DNA of 64,000 bases from Corynebacterium falsenii (GTDB taxonomy: Bacteria; Actinomycetota; Actinomycetes; Mycobacteriales; Mycobacteriaceae), in the NCBI RefSeq assembly GCF_020099275.1, contig NZ_CP083646.1, positions 372,001 through 436,000 on the forward strand, given 5' to 3'. Shown here one piece after another: positions 27,688 through 36,940 of the stretch. How positions within the stretch are numbered: position 1 is the first letter of the stretch; every line of letters begins with the position of its first letter. The translations under genes were made by a program, and so were the position numbers. Under the pieces are notes generated by a model that searched no databases, was not told the DNA's origin, and was given only the letters and a program-made list of their open reading frames with translations.

Positions 27688-30600
27688 ATGATTGCATTTG
27701 TGGATCATAGAGAACAGGACTCCCAGCCGACGTCGGGACAGCGCGGTCGCTTTCACGCGCCACTGCCGCCGGCGATCGTGCCCTCCAGTTCCAAAACTGA
27801 GCCTTCGGGTACCACTCCGCCCGGCTCGTCGCAGGCTGCTTCACAGGACTCTGGTTCGGCCCTGAGCCATCCGCAGGGCACCGAGCAGAAGGCAGCGCAG
27901 GCGACCGCAGACGCGCCAGCAGGCTCACAGAGGGAAAGCAGCGCTACTGGCGCCACCGATGCCACGGCAGACGCTGCTCCAACCCAGGGCAAAGCTTCCG
28001 CCGGTGCCGATACGGATACGAAAAAACACACCGCCGCGGATTCTGATGACAGTGCTATGCTCCGCACCGGCGGATCCATGGCCATTGCGACACTGCTGAG
28101 CCGTATTACCGGCTTCTTGCGCGCGGTCTTTATTTCCGCCGCGCTCGGTGGCGCTGTGTCTTCTGCCTTTAACACGGCGAATACGCTGCCGAACCTAGTC
28201 ACCGAATTGGTGCTCGGCGCCGTTCTTACCGCACTTGTCGTGCCCGTGTTGGTGCGCGCGGAAAAGGAAGACGCAGATAAAGGCGAGGCCTTTATTCGAA
28301 GATTGCTGACAATTACCTTCAGCATCACCATTGTGGTGACCATTGCCTCCGTTCTTCTAGCACCAGTTCTGATCCGAATAAGCCTGCCGGAAGACGGCAA
28401 AGTCAATATCGAAATGGCCACGGCCTTTTCGTACCTGCTGTTACCGCAGATCCTGTTCTACGCCATGTTTGCCGTGTTCATGGCGGTGCTCAACACTAAA
28501 GGCATATTCAAGCCCGGCGCGTGGGCCCCGGTGGCCAATAACATTGTCACGTTGGCCGTGATGAGCCTGTATTTCTTCGTTCCCGAACAATCGCGCCTGC
28601 AGCCCACGGATAATGTGACATTTACTAATCCCCATGTGATGTTGCTGGGCTTGGGTACGACGTTGGGCGTGGTTATTCAGGCCGTTATTATGCTGCCTTA
28701 TCTCAAAAAGGCAAACATTAATCTTAAACCTTTGTGGGGCCTGGATGATCGCCTTAAGGCTTTCGGCGGAATGGCCGTGGCGATTATTCTTTATGTCGCC
28801 ATTTCCCAGGTCGGTTGGAACCTGAATAACCGCATCGCCGGTAATACTTGGGCCGTTGCGCCGACGATTTATATGCAGGCGTGGCAATTGCTGCAAATGC
28901 CGTATGGCGTGATTGGCGTGACGTTGCTGACCGCCGTCATGCCCCGCCTATCCAGGAATGCCGCAGACGGCGACGACAAAGCGGTGGTGCGCGACCTGAC
29001 GGTGGCGTCGAAACTAACGATGATGGCACTGGTGCCGGTCATCGTGTTCTACACCTGCTTCGGCACCCTCATCGCCACAGCACTGTTTGCGTACAAGAAC
29101 TTCAGTATGGACGACGCCACAGTGCTCGGTTGGACCGTGTCGTTCTCGGCCTTCACGCTGATTCCCTACGCCATCGTGCTGCTGCACCTCCGCGTGTTCT
29201 ACGCGCGCGAGGAAGTGTGGACTCCGACCTTCATCATCGCGGGCATCACCATCACCAAACTGGCGCTGGCCTACACGGCACCACACATCGCCACCGAACC
29301 GCGACTCGTGGTGGTGCTGCTAGGTGCCGCCAACGGCTTCGGCTTCCTCGCCGGTGCAATCATTGGCGACCGGCTGCTGCGCCGATCGCTGGGCAGCCTG
29401 CAGTTCCGCAAGGTTACGAAGACGGTGCTGTGGGCGCTGGGCTCCTCACTACTCGGCGCGCTCGTGGCCTGGCGGGTGGATGTGCTCATTCACACTTACG
29501 TGTTTCCCGACGTGGCGAACCCGTACATGCTCTTCCGCCTGCTGATCTCCGGCGTGATCTTCCTCGGCGTGACCGGCGTGGTGCTGCTGCGCGCCCCGCT
29601 GCCCGAGATCTCGCTGCTGCTCGGCGTGCTCTCCCGCGTGCCGGGCCTGGCGAAGGTGCTGCCGAAGCCGCGCCCCGCCGACGTGGAGGAGGAGAAGCCC
29701 TACGCGCCGCAGCAGGCCACCTCCGCCCAGGAGCTGGCTGCACGCGAATCCGCCAGCATGTCCGGTTCCATGATGGGCACGGCCCTGCCGCCGCTGTCTG
29801 CCGGCCGGGTACGCGGACCGCGCCTCGTGGCCGGTGCACCGATCCTGGAAGGTCGCTACCGCCTGCTCGCGGACCACGGCGGCTCCAGCAGCGCTCGGCT
29901 GTGGCAGGGTCGCGACGTCTCCGACGGCTCGATTGTCGCCCTGACGATCATGGACCCGTGCGCCTACGTCAAGGCCCACGCGGAGCCGGGGGAGTACATC
30001 AACCCCAACGGCGCGCGCGTGCGCAAGGCCAAGGACGACATCCTGCGCCGCTCCGCCAAGCTCAAGGACCTCGACGAGCCGGGCATGGCGAAGGTCCGCC
30101 GCGTCATCGACTACGGCACCCTCGTGCTGATCGTCTCCGATTGGATGCAGGGGTCCCCGCTGACCACGGTGGCAGAATCCGCTCCTGATCCCTTGGCCGC
30201 TGGCTATGCGGTGGCTTCCCTCGCCGACGCCGCCGCAGCCGCCCACGACGCTGAGACGTGTTTGGGACTGGACCACCGCGATCGCCTCCGTGTGACCACC
30301 CAAGGCACCGCCGTGGTGGCATTCCCCGGTGTGCTCCCCAACAACAGCACCCGGCAGGACACCCACGGCATCGCCGTGGCGCTGGGCCTACTGCTGGAAC
30401 ACGTTCCCTTCGAGGACGTGCCGGACGCACTGACGAATGCCTACCGCACAATCAAGGACCTCAACTCCTCGGACACCGACGCGGTGGACCTGCGCAAGGT
30501 CGCCAAGCAGCTGCGCAGCATCGCCACCGGCGAGCTCAGCGTGGCCGAGGATGACACCCCGGATCCCTCCAGCCGCGCCGGCTTCGGTGCCGAGCGCAAC

Positions 30601-31434
30601 CGCCCCCGCAACCTCGTCATGGCCGGTGGTTTGGCGTTCGTGACCGTCGTGCTGCTGGCGGCTCTCATTGCCGGCCTGGTGAGCATCCTGGGCGGCAACC
30701 GCAACGATTCGCCGCTGTCGACGAACTCGCTGCGCCAGGGCGCTGAATCCATCGTCGACGGCGACCCAGCCCCCGTTGCCCTGTCCAACGCGCGGGCGTG
30801 GATGCCCGTCAACGGCAAGGGGACCGAAGATAATCCCAGCATGGTGCCGCTCGTCCTCGACGGCAACCCGGCGACTCGCTGGGAGTCTGATGTGTACGTC
30901 AACCAGCTCGGTCCTGGGCCGAACTCCCTCAAGGAGGGCGTGGGTATCCTCATCGACCTGCCGCAGGACACACGGATCCACTCCGTTGCCCTGCAGGGCC
31001 TCACACCGGGCACCACGATGCAGCTGCGCACCTCTACAGGAGATCCGACGACGCTCAACGACACCACGCTGCTGGACACCGTCTCTGTGACGGCCCCGGA
31101 CATGACGGTCGAGCTAGATCCCACTCGCCGGGATACGCCATCGACGACGCAACAGGTGCCCAGTGCGAACCCTGCATCGCCCTCGGATGCGGTGACCGTG
31201 ACAGTCGAGCCCCAACCGGGTGCCAGCGCAAGCGCCGATCCGGGCAGCAACCCGAATAACGACCCGAAGGGGCCGGGTCGGCCCAAGGGCAACCGGTTGC
31301 TCCTGTGGATCACTGGATTGCCGATGCCGAATGCGGCGTCGATCAGCGACATCTCCGTGCAAGGCACCTGGCCTGGGATGAACGCGGAGGATCAGCCGGA
31401 GGGTTCGGAGTTATCCACAGCCTCGTCGCCGTAG
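27688..31434 (+). CDS. murJ: Lipid II flippase MurJ fused to a pseudokinase and an extracytoplasmic domain
   Basis: A 1248-residue protein. Residues 1-110 are a disordered Ser/Ala/Thr tail. Residues 120-650 are the MurJ/MviN flippase (GSMAIATLLSRITGFLRAVF; PNLVTELVLGAVL) that moves lipid II outward. Residues about 715-960 are a kinase-like fold (LEGRYRLLADHGGSSSARLW) in which the beta-3 Lys is replaced (VALTIMD), so it should be inactive, as in mycobacterial MviN. A membrane helix follows (about 975-1000), then an outer domain resembling discoidin/NPCBM folds (LDGNPATRWES). The last codons hold a perfect DnaA box using a rare TTA Leu codon. Upstream of sigM. Confidence 0.93.
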   Translation: MIAFVDHREQDSQPTSGQRGRFHAPLPPAIVPSSSKTEPSGTTPPGSSQAASQDSGSALSHPQGTEQKAAQATADAPAGSQRESSATGATDATADAAPTQGKASAGADTDTKKHTAADSDDSAMLRTGGSMAIATLLSRITGFLRAVFISAALGGAVSSAFNTANTLPNLVTELVLGAVLTALVVPVLVRAEKEDADKGEAFIRRLLTITFSITIVVTIASVLLAPVLIRISLPEDGKVNIEMATAFSYLLLPQILFYAMFAVFMAVLNTKGIFKPGAWAPVANNIVTLAVMSLYFFVPEQSRLQPTDNVTFTNPHVMLLGLGTTLGVVIQAVIMLPYLKKANINLKPLWGLDDRLKAFGGMAVAIILYVAISQVGWNLNNRIAGNTWAVAPTIYMQAWQLLQMPYGVIGVTLLTAVMPRLSRNAADGDDKAVVRDLTVASKLTMMALVPVIVFYTCFGTLIATALFAYKNFSMDDATVLGWTVSFSAFTLIPYAIVLLHLRVFYAREEVWTPTFIIAGITITKLALAYTAPHIATEPRLVVVLLGAANGFGFLAGAIIGDRLLRRSLGSLQFRKVTKTVLWALGSSLLGALVAWRVDVLIHTYVFPDVANPYMLFRLLISGVIFLGVTGVVLLRAPLPEISLLLGVLSRVPGLAKVLPKPRPADVEEEKPYAPQQATSAQELAARESASMSGSMMGTALPPLSAGRVRGPRLVAGAPILEGRYRLLADHGGSSSARLWQGRDVSDGSIVALTIMDPCAYVKAHAEPGEYINPNGARVRKAKDDILRRSAKLKDLDEPGMAKVRRVIDYGTLVLIVSDWMQGSPLTTVAESAPDPLAAGYAVASLADAAAAAHDAETCLGLDHRDRLRVTTQGTAVVAFPGVLPNNSTRQDTHGIAVALGLLLEHVPFEDVPDALTNAYRTIKDLNSSDTDAVDLRKVAKQLRSIATGELSVAEDDTPDPSSRAGFGAERNRPRNLVMAGGLAFVTVVLLAALIAGLVSILGGNRNDSPLSTNSLRQGAESIVDGDPAPVALSNARAWMPVNGKGTEDNPSMVPLVLDGNPATRWESDVYVNQLGPGPNSLKEGVGILIDLPQDTRIHSVALQGLTPGTTMQLRTSTGDPTTLNDTTLLDTVSVTAPDMTVELDPTRRDTPSTTQQVPSANPASPSDAVTVTVEPQPGASASADPGSNPNNDPKGPGRPKGNRLLLWITGLPMPNAASISDISVQGTWPGMNAEDQPEGSELSTASSP
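31411..31419 (+). promoter_or_regulatory. DnaA box at the murJ 3' end
   Basis: Perfect TTATCCACA inside murJ codons 1242-1244. A second one follows at 31443, 32 bp away start to start. Confidence 0.6.
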
Positions 31435-31442
31435 AAACTAAG

Positions 31443-31451
31443 TTATCCACA
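31443..31451 (+). promoter_or_regulatory. DnaA box between murJ and sigM
   Basis: Perfect TTATCCACA, same orientation as the box at 31411, about 120 bp upstream of the sigM start. It lies roughly 11 kb from dnaA and outside the oriC cluster. Confidence 0.6.
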
Positions 31452-31569
31452 GGCCCGGGGGAGGATAGCCAGCGGTCGGGTGGTGGCGTTCCTACAGTGG
31501 GGGCACACAGCGAGTGAACACGGTGGTCACGGGGTAAGGACCACCGGCTCGCTGGGGGAGGGGACAACG

Positions 31570-32175
31570 ATGTTCAACGACATGTACGCACCGAAATTTC
31601 CGGAACACACCGACGAGGAACTGCTGCGAGACCACATCGCCGGAGTGCGCGGGGCGTTTCGCGAGCTCATTCACCGCCACCACCGGAAGCTGTGGTGGGC
31701 AATCAAACGCGCGGATGTGCCACGGGAGCATCACATGGATGTGTTCCAGGAGGGCCTGATCCGGATGCACCGCTTCGCCGCCAACTACAACGGCACCGGG
31801 CGGGCCACGGTATCCACGTGGATCACCACGATCATGCGCAACGCAGCGCTGACGTATATGCGCAAGTACGGCCGGGAGGCTCAGCCGGACGAGCACGAGT
31901 TCACCGACCGGGTGCGCACCGTGGCCTCACCCCGCGGGTTCCGAGAGGAGGCCACGGTGGAGCGGCTGGACTTGCACCGGTGCCTGCGGCGGCTCAGCCC
32001 GGATCTGCGGGCGGTCATCACACTCACGGCCTACTACGGACACTCCGAGCAAGAAGTAGCGCGGCAGTTGGGGATTCCGGTGGGAACGGTGAAATCGAAG
32101 AAGTTCCGCGCGCGGGCCGAGCTGCAACGCCACCTCGGCGGGGTAGGGGAATACCAGGTTGCTGCAGCCGGTTAA
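31570..32175 (+). CDS. sigM: RNA polymerase sigma factor SigM (ECF)
   Basis: A 201-residue extracytoplasmic-function sigma factor. Region 2 (HHMDVFQEGLIRMHRFAANY...VSTWITTIMRNAAL) and region 4 (HSEQEVARQLGIPVGTVKSK) are clear. In Corynebacterium SigM answers disulfide stress and controls thioredoxin genes; trxB and trxA follow directly. ATG 31570 has a strong GGGGAGGGG ribosome-binding stretch; an in-frame extension from 31480 is less likely. No obvious anti-sigma gene is present. Two DnaA boxes precede it. Confidence 0.92.
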   Translation: MFNDMYAPKFPEHTDEELLRDHIAGVRGAFRELIHRHHRKLWWAIKRADVPREHHMDVFQEGLIRMHRFAANYNGTGRATVSTWITTIMRNAALTYMRKYGREAQPDEHEFTDRVRTVASPRGFREEATVERLDLHRCLRRLSPDLRAVITLTAYYGHSEQEVARQLGIPVGTVKSKKFRARAELQRHLGGVGEYQVAAAG

Positions 32176-32221
32176 ACTGGGGGAGATTGGCGCTACGGCT
32201 GGCAGTGGCGGGCCGTTGTGG

Positions 32222-32248
32222 CTGTGCTCTATCTGTGCTCTATCTGTG
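32222..32248 (+). repeat. Short direct repeat upstream of trxB
   Basis: TGTGCTCTATC is repeated twice in tandem and followed by TGTGCC, about 50 bp before the trxB start. It may overlap promoter elements; no SigM-type promoter was identified with confidence. Confidence 0.4.
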
Positions 32249-32296
32249 CCGTAACCGTGCCTTACGTTTTCCCAACCCTGCTGAAGGACCCACACC

Positions 32297-33346
32297 ATGG
32301 CTGAACCGTTCCTCAACGCAACTGGCTTCCTGAACAACAAGAACGACTCTCGCGACGGCGCCGATTCCGCTGACTCCGCTGATCGTGGCGATACCGGTAG
32401 CTCTGTTCACGACGTCATCATCGTCGGTTCCGGACCCGCCGGGTACACCGCTGCGATCTATGCGGCGCGCGCGGAACTCAAGCCCATTGTCTTCGAAGGA
32501 ATCGAGTACGGCGGACTGCTCATGCAGACCACCGAGGTGGAGAACTTCCCTGGGTTCCACGAGGGAATCATGGGCCCTGCGCTCATGGAGGAAATGCGCT
32601 CCCAGGCCGAACGCTTCGGCGCTGACCTGCGCCAGGAAGACGTTGAGCGGCTGGACCTGACCGGGGATATCAAGAAGGTATGGGTCTACGGCGAGGAATA
32701 CCAGGCCAAGACCGTGATCCTGGCCACCGGTGCTGCGCCGCGCTACCTCAACGTGCCCGGTGAGCAGGAAATGCTCGGCCGAGGCGTATCCGCCTGCGCA
32801 ACGTGCGACGGCTTCTTCTTCAAGGATAAGAAGATCGCCGTCATCGGAGGTGGCGATTCCGCCATGGAAGAGGCCGACTTCCTCACCAAGTTCGGCGAGA
32901 CCGTGACGGTCATCCACCGCCGCGAGGAGTTCCGCGCATCAGCCATCATGGTGGAGCGGGCGAAGGCCAACCCGAAGATCAACTTCATTATGAACGCGAA
33001 GGTCGTTGAGGTGAAGGGCGATGCCGCCGTGAGCGCACTGGTTGTCGAAGACACCGTGACGGGCGAGACCACCGAGGTTCCGATGGACGCCATGTTCGTG
33101 GCCATCGGTCACGACCCACGTACGGAAGTATTCAAGGACCAGGTGGAAGTCCACGACAACGGCTACGTGAAGGTCGAGGAGCCCAGCACCCGCACCAGCC
33201 TGCCGGGCGTGTTCGCTGCGGGCGACGTGGTGGATTCGCACTACCAGCAGGCCATTACCGCCGCCGGCTCCGGTTGTCGCGCTGCCCTGGATGCGGAGGC
33301 CTACCTGGCATCGTTCTCCGACTCATGGGAGCCGACCCGCAAGTAG
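32297..33346 (+). CDS. trxB: Thioredoxin reductase
   Basis: NADPH-dependent FAD enzyme of 349 residues that reduces thioredoxin. The redox motif CATC is at 167-170, the FAD motif [15 protein letters not shown] near 42, and the NADPH loop [15 protein letters not shown] near 193. The first 33 residues are an extension with Asp-Ser-Ala repeats not needed for the fold; the start at 32297 is nevertheless supported by GAAGGA upstream. It sits between sigM and trxA, the usual disulfide-stress cassette. Confidence 0.96.
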   Translation: MAEPFLNATGFLNNKNDSRDGADSADSADRGDTGSSVHDVIIVGSGPAGYTAAIYAARAELKPIVFEGIEYGGLLMQTTEVENFPGFHEGIMGPALMEEMRSQAERFGADLRQEDVERLDLTGDIKKVWVYGEEYQAKTVILATGAAPRYLNVPGEQEMLGRGVSACATCDGFFFKDKKIAVIGGGDSAMEEADFLTKFGETVTVIHRREEFRASAIMVERAKANPKINFIMNAKVVEVKGDAAVSALVVEDTVTGETTEVPMDAMFVAIGHDPRTEVFKDQVEVHDNGYVKVEEPSTRTSLPGVFAAGDVVDSHYQQAITAAGSGCRAALDAEAYLASFSDSWEPTRK

Positions 33347-33425
33347 GCACACGCGAGAGCCGGCTCGCCCAGACCCCACCCAGACACCGCTCATCTCCCA
33401 CTAGCTATATGAAAGGCCCCCACCC

Positions 33426-33749
33426 ATGGCTGACATCATCAACATCACCCAGGCATCCTTCAAGCAGCAGGTTGTGGAATCGGACGTCCCCGTCCTCGTG
33501 GACTTCTGGGCCGAGTGGTGCGGCCCCTGCCTGCGCATGTCTCCCATACTGGATCAACTGGCCGAGGAACTGGGTGAGACGGCCCGCATCGCCAAGGTAA
33601 ACATCGAAGAGGAGCGGATGCTCGCCGCGATGTTCCAGGTCATGTCCATCCCTGCGCTGATGGTGTTCCACAACGGTGAAAAAGTTGCTGAATTCAGCGG
33701 TGTCCAGTCTAAGGAAACCCTGAAGCAGAAGCTTGAATCCTACGCCTAA
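33426..33749 (+). CDS. trxA: Thioredoxin
   Basis: A 107-residue cytoplasmic disulfide reductase with WCGPC at 31-35, the buried Asp in VLVDFWAEW and the cis-Pro loop MSIPALMVF. Standard length. It follows trxB by 79 bp with GAAAGG upstream of ATG 33426. The residue after the active site is Leu instead of the common Lys. A hairpin follows the stop. Confidence 0.95.
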   Translation: MADIINITQASFKQQVVESDVPVLVDFWAEWCGPCLRMSPILDQLAEELGETARIAKVNIEEERMLAAMFQVMSIPALMVFHNGEKVAEFSGVQSKETLKQKLESYA

Positions 33750-33763
33750 CACACAGGTATCCC

Positions 33764-33788
33764 GCTCATTGGCTGGCTGCCAGTGAGC
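33764..33788 (+). terminator. Hairpin after trxA
   Basis: GCTCATTGGC, 5-nt loop, GCCAGTGAGC, 14 nt after the trxA stop. No T run follows, so it may be a processing or Rho-dependent end. Confidence 0.45.
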
Positions 33789-33940
33789 ATAAAATAGTGC
33801 TGTGAGCTGCACTTTTTCTACGATCGGTTCCATGGGCGCGCCGAAGACGCGCTACGGAGGATTAGGGCAAAAGAACGGCGAACCGCCTAGAATATGTCCT
33901 AGCGGATTCTTGAATCCCCTTTTGCTCAGGTACCACCCGT

Positions 33941-35179
33941 GTGCGCGATCAACGATCGCTGCACCGACCGAAGAATGGAGTGTTAGCCCCCGTGGAACGT
34001 TTGCTTCTCCAGGTTGGCGACCGTAGCCCACGCGTCGCCGAGGTGCGTGGCACCCTGGCTCGCCTGGGAAAGCTGGAGGGCTACTCTGGTGACGCAACGG
34101 GCTCATCCAGCCAACGCTGGCAGCCCGAAGACGAGATCTTCGACGAGCACCTGGCGCAGGCACTCCGGGCCTTCCAGCAGCAGCGTGGAATCATCGCAGA
34201 CGGCACCATCACACCGGGCACCCTGCGGGCCCTGCGCGAAGCCTCCTACAAACTCGGAGCCCGCGTACTCAGCCTGCAGAGCAACCAGTTCGTGGGCGAT
34301 GACGTATCCCAGTTGCAAACGCAATTGCACGATCTGGGTTTCTACACCAATCGCGTGGACGGGCACTTTGGGCCGAAGACGCACGCAGCCGTGGTGAATT
34401 ACCAAATGAACTATGGCCTGAATTCGGACGGAGTGGTCGGCCCGGACACGCTCCGCGCGTTGTCCTACTTGGGGCGTCGGATTACGGGTGGCTCCCCGCA
34501 GTCGATCCGGGAACAGGAGCAGATTCGCTCTGCGGGCCCGCAGCTCTCCGGCAAGCGCGTGGTCATCGATCCGGGCCTGGGAGGTTCGGACAAGGGCTAC
34601 ATCGTGAAGGGGCCGTACGGGGACATCTCCGAGGAAGAGATCCTCTGGGACCTCGCAGGCCGCGTGGAGGGGCGCATGATCGCCGCCGGCATGGAGACGA
34701 TCCTCTCCCGGCCGCGGTCTGCCAACCCGTCCAACCAGGACCGAGCTAACATCGCCAACGCTTTCGGCGCCGATGTGGTCATTTCCCTGCGCACGGACAT
34801 TTACCCCAACGAGAAGGCCAACGGCGCGGCGACGTTCTACTTCGGTTCCCTGACCGGTTACTCATCCGTGGTGGGCGAGAAGCTGTCTGGATTCATTCAG
34901 CGCGAGATCGTGGCCCGCACACCGTTGCAGAATTGCTACAACCACGGACAAACCTCGGACATTCTGCGCCTCACGAGCATGCCGACCGTTCAGGTTGTTC
35001 CCGGGTACCTCACGAGCCCCAAGGACGTGGGCATCCTCACCGATCCTGCGATGCGTGACACTATCGCAGAAGCAATTGTTGTGGCCGTCAAGCGTTTGTA
35101 CCTGCTTGATGACGATGTGCACGCCACTGGCACGTTCTCATTTAGTGAGCTTCTGCGCGCGGAATCGCCGGACGCCTAG
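33941..35179 (+). CDS. cwlM: CwlM-type amidase-like regulator of peptidoglycan synthesis
   Basis: A 412-residue protein without signal peptide. Two peptidoglycan-binding-1 repeats (about 30-90 and 110-170) precede an amidase_3 fold (from about 205). In that family zinc is held by His in DPGHGG and His in the SLH motif; here these are Leu213 (DPGLGG) and Arg284 (SLRTD), so amidase activity is unlikely. This fits the cytoplasmic regulatory role shown for mycobacterial CwlM, which stimulates MurA. The start could also be GTG 33992. The 3' end overlaps the convergent GNAT-like gene by 42 bp. Confidence 0.9.
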   Translation: MRDQRSLHRPKNGVLAPVERLLLQVGDRSPRVAEVRGTLARLGKLEGYSGDATGSSSQRWQPEDEIFDEHLAQALRAFQQQRGIIADGTITPGTLRALREASYKLGARVLSLQSNQFVGDDVSQLQTQLHDLGFYTNRVDGHFGPKTHAAVVNYQMNYGLNSDGVVGPDTLRALSYLGRRITGGSPQSIREQEQIRSAGPQLSGKRVVIDPGLGGSDKGYIVKGPYGDISEEEILWDLAGRVEGRMIAAGMETILSRPRSANPSNQDRANIANAFGADVVISLRTDIYPNEKANGAATFYFGSLTGYSSVVGEKLSGFIQREIVARTPLQNCYNHGQTSDILRLTSMPTVQVVPGYLTSPKDVGILTDPAMRDTIAEAIVVAVKRLYLLDDDVHATGTFSFSELLRAESPDA

Positions 35180-35998
35180 CGCCCGAGCCGCGCTCTTAAT
35201 GAGCCCTCCGCCCGTCACGGTCCTGAGCATCTCAGGGCCGTTCATTGCTTTGTGGTCCTCTTCGGCGAAACGCGCGAACATGCTGGAGGCACCGGTGATC
35301 TCCGCGCGGTAGCGGGGGAAGCGCGGATGGTGTTGCACCACGGAAAACCCCTCGGCCTCCAGAATGTCTTCCGAGAGCATGGGAGCGGTGCTCAGCCGAT
35401 CGGTGACAGGATCGCCGGTATGCGCCTGCTGTGGCTCGTCCCAGCCGCGGTAGGACTCCGGAATATAGTTGAGTTCTTGAATGGCGCTGAGGGGCTGGGG
35501 GAGGGCAGCACCGCCGGTGGCATTGAGGATGAGCTCGTCGTCGAAGTCCTCCACGCGGGCGAAGGCTTCCACAGCCTTGATTCCTCGGCGGTGGGCCTCG
35601 GTGAGCACCGTGTCGATCAGTTGGTGTTCCAGGTAGAGCCCCATGTATGGCAGGGCCACATGAACGGCGCTGAGCAGGATGGCATCGGGGGAGATGGGGG
35701 CAGTGGGCAGTTGGCCGATCCCGCACATGTACCGCGCCGGCGCGAAGAAGACCGTGGCCGCCGGGACGCACTGCGCTCCCTGGTCGCCAGTGCCCACGAA
35801 GGCGGTGTAGCCACAGATACCCCATTCGAGCAGCACCTGCTGCATCCACACTTGCTTGTCAAAGGTCGGATCCTCATGGGCCATGCGCTGCTCATTGTCG
35901 GAGTCCGGCGGGGGTAGCTCCCAGAACGTCGATGCGGCTGCGCTCGCCTCGATCTGAGACATGGTGGACGGAGACAGTGCCCGAATGGATACTTCCAC
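35138..35998 (-). CDS. GNAT-like protein of the Rv3916c neighbourhood
   Basis: A 286-residue protein at the position of mycobacterial Rv3916c, between cwlM and parB. The central LPYMGLYLEHQLIDTVLTEA followed by RRGIKAVEAFAR looks like the acetyl-CoA-binding motif of GNAT enzymes, but the family has no proven function. I chose GTG 35998 because AAGGGAG precedes it; the in-frame extension to 36097 lacks a signal. Its 3' end overlaps cwlM on the opposite strand. A dispersed-motif copy lies just upstream (36023-36042). Confidence 0.65.
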   Translation of the reverse strand: MEVSIRALSPSTMSQIEASAAASTFWELPPPDSDNEQRMAHEDPTFDKQVWMQQVLLEWGICGYTAFVGTGDQGAQCVPAATVFFAPARYMCGIGQLPTAPISPDAILLSAVHVALPYMGLYLEHQLIDTVLTEAHRRGIKAVEAFARVEDFDDELILNATGGAALPQPLSAIQELNYIPESYRGWDEPQQAHTGDPVTDRLSTAPMLSEDILEAEGFSVVQHHPRFPRYRAEITGASSMFARFAEEDHKAMNGPEMLRTVTGGGLIKSAARALGVRRFRAQKLTK

Positions 35999-36199
35999 TA
36001 CGCTCCCTTCCAACCACGAATCTTTATTCTCGACGCCGCACCGGGCATGACACATCGCAGCGCCATCGTGTGGATACGACGTGGGGCCTGAGCTCAATGT
36101 CTTCCGTGTTGATGCGTGCCGACTATCCGTGATTCTATGCCTTGGCAGATCAGCGCGGGGAGGGAATCACAGAATCCACAGAAACAAGAATGCGGGCAA

Positions 36200-36215
36200 T
36201 GTTTCACGTGAAACA
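36200..36215. promoter_or_regulatory. parS centromere site 1
   Basis: TGTTTCACGTGAAACA, the perfect 16-bp ParB-binding palindrome, in the intergenic region between the GNAT-like gene and the nitroreductase gene. Confidence 0.95.
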
Positions 36216-36288
36216 TTGCCCGCGCTACGTACGTCTGCCGGCGGCTTGCACACTCGCAGAGCCAGTACCGCGTACAGTGGTAAGCCTT

Positions 36289-36870
36289 CTAGTAGGAATC
36301 GTCCACACGCCGCGTCTGAACGCGTCCGGGGTGCTGTGGGCTCTCTGCGCCATACCCAGCTGCCACCACAAGGGCGACGGAACGATCATCCCGACCTTCC
36401 ATACCGATGGCCGCCTTGACCTTTTCCTCGTCCCAACCCGTGGTTGGGGAGGTCGATAAGCCTTCACCTTGTGCCGCGAGAAGCAGGAAACCAGCCATCA
36501 GCATCGCGTCGCGAAGACCGGATTCACGTAGAGCTGCGGGGCTCTTGGCCCGTTGGAAGCCTTCGACGCGCTCGATGAGCGCTGGCGGAAGGATCTCAGC
36601 TGCATCCTCAGGGAGGATCTCAGTGCGCCCGAGTGCAATGAAGACTACTGGGGCAGATAGATACTGTTTTTGGCCGGAATCTTCGTACAGCTTTTGCTTG
36701 ATCTTGGGATCGCGGACAACGACGAGATCCCGCATTTGGGCGTTGAACGCGCTTGGTGCTTCGAGGGCTAGCTCGACAACTTTGTCGAGAACATCATCAG
36801 GGATGGGCTTGTTCTCGTAGACTCGAACTGCGCGGCGTCGCCGGATGGCTTCTTCTACACTTATACTCAT
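36289..36870 (-). CDS. Nitroreductase family protein
   Basis: A 193-residue FMN-dependent oxidoreductase. It starts with the flavin-binding SVEEAIRRRRAVRVYENKPI and has EAPSAFNAQMRDLVVV, the GLRDAMLMAGFLLLAAQGEG helix and a C-terminal VALVVAAGYG. Substrate unknown. I chose ATG 36870; the extension to 36921 adds a poorly conserved 17 residues. Its placement upstream of the GNAT-like gene and downstream of parB is not part of the common oriC gene order and looks like an insertion. Confidence 0.85.
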   Translation of the reverse strand: MSISVEEAIRRRRAVRVYENKPIPDDVLDKVVELALEAPSAFNAQMRDLVVVRDPKIKQKLYEDSGQKQYLSAPVVFIALGRTEILPEDAAEILPPALIERVEGFQRAKSPAALRESGLRDAMLMAGFLLLAAQGEGLSTSPTTGWDEEKVKAAIGMEGRDDRSVALVVAAGYGAESPQHPGRVQTRRVDDSY

Positions 36871-36940
36871 TGCCCTGCGTCTTTCGGTGGATTTATCGGG
36901 GCTAATGGCTCTGAGCCCCACTGCTAAAACGGGTTGGTCA

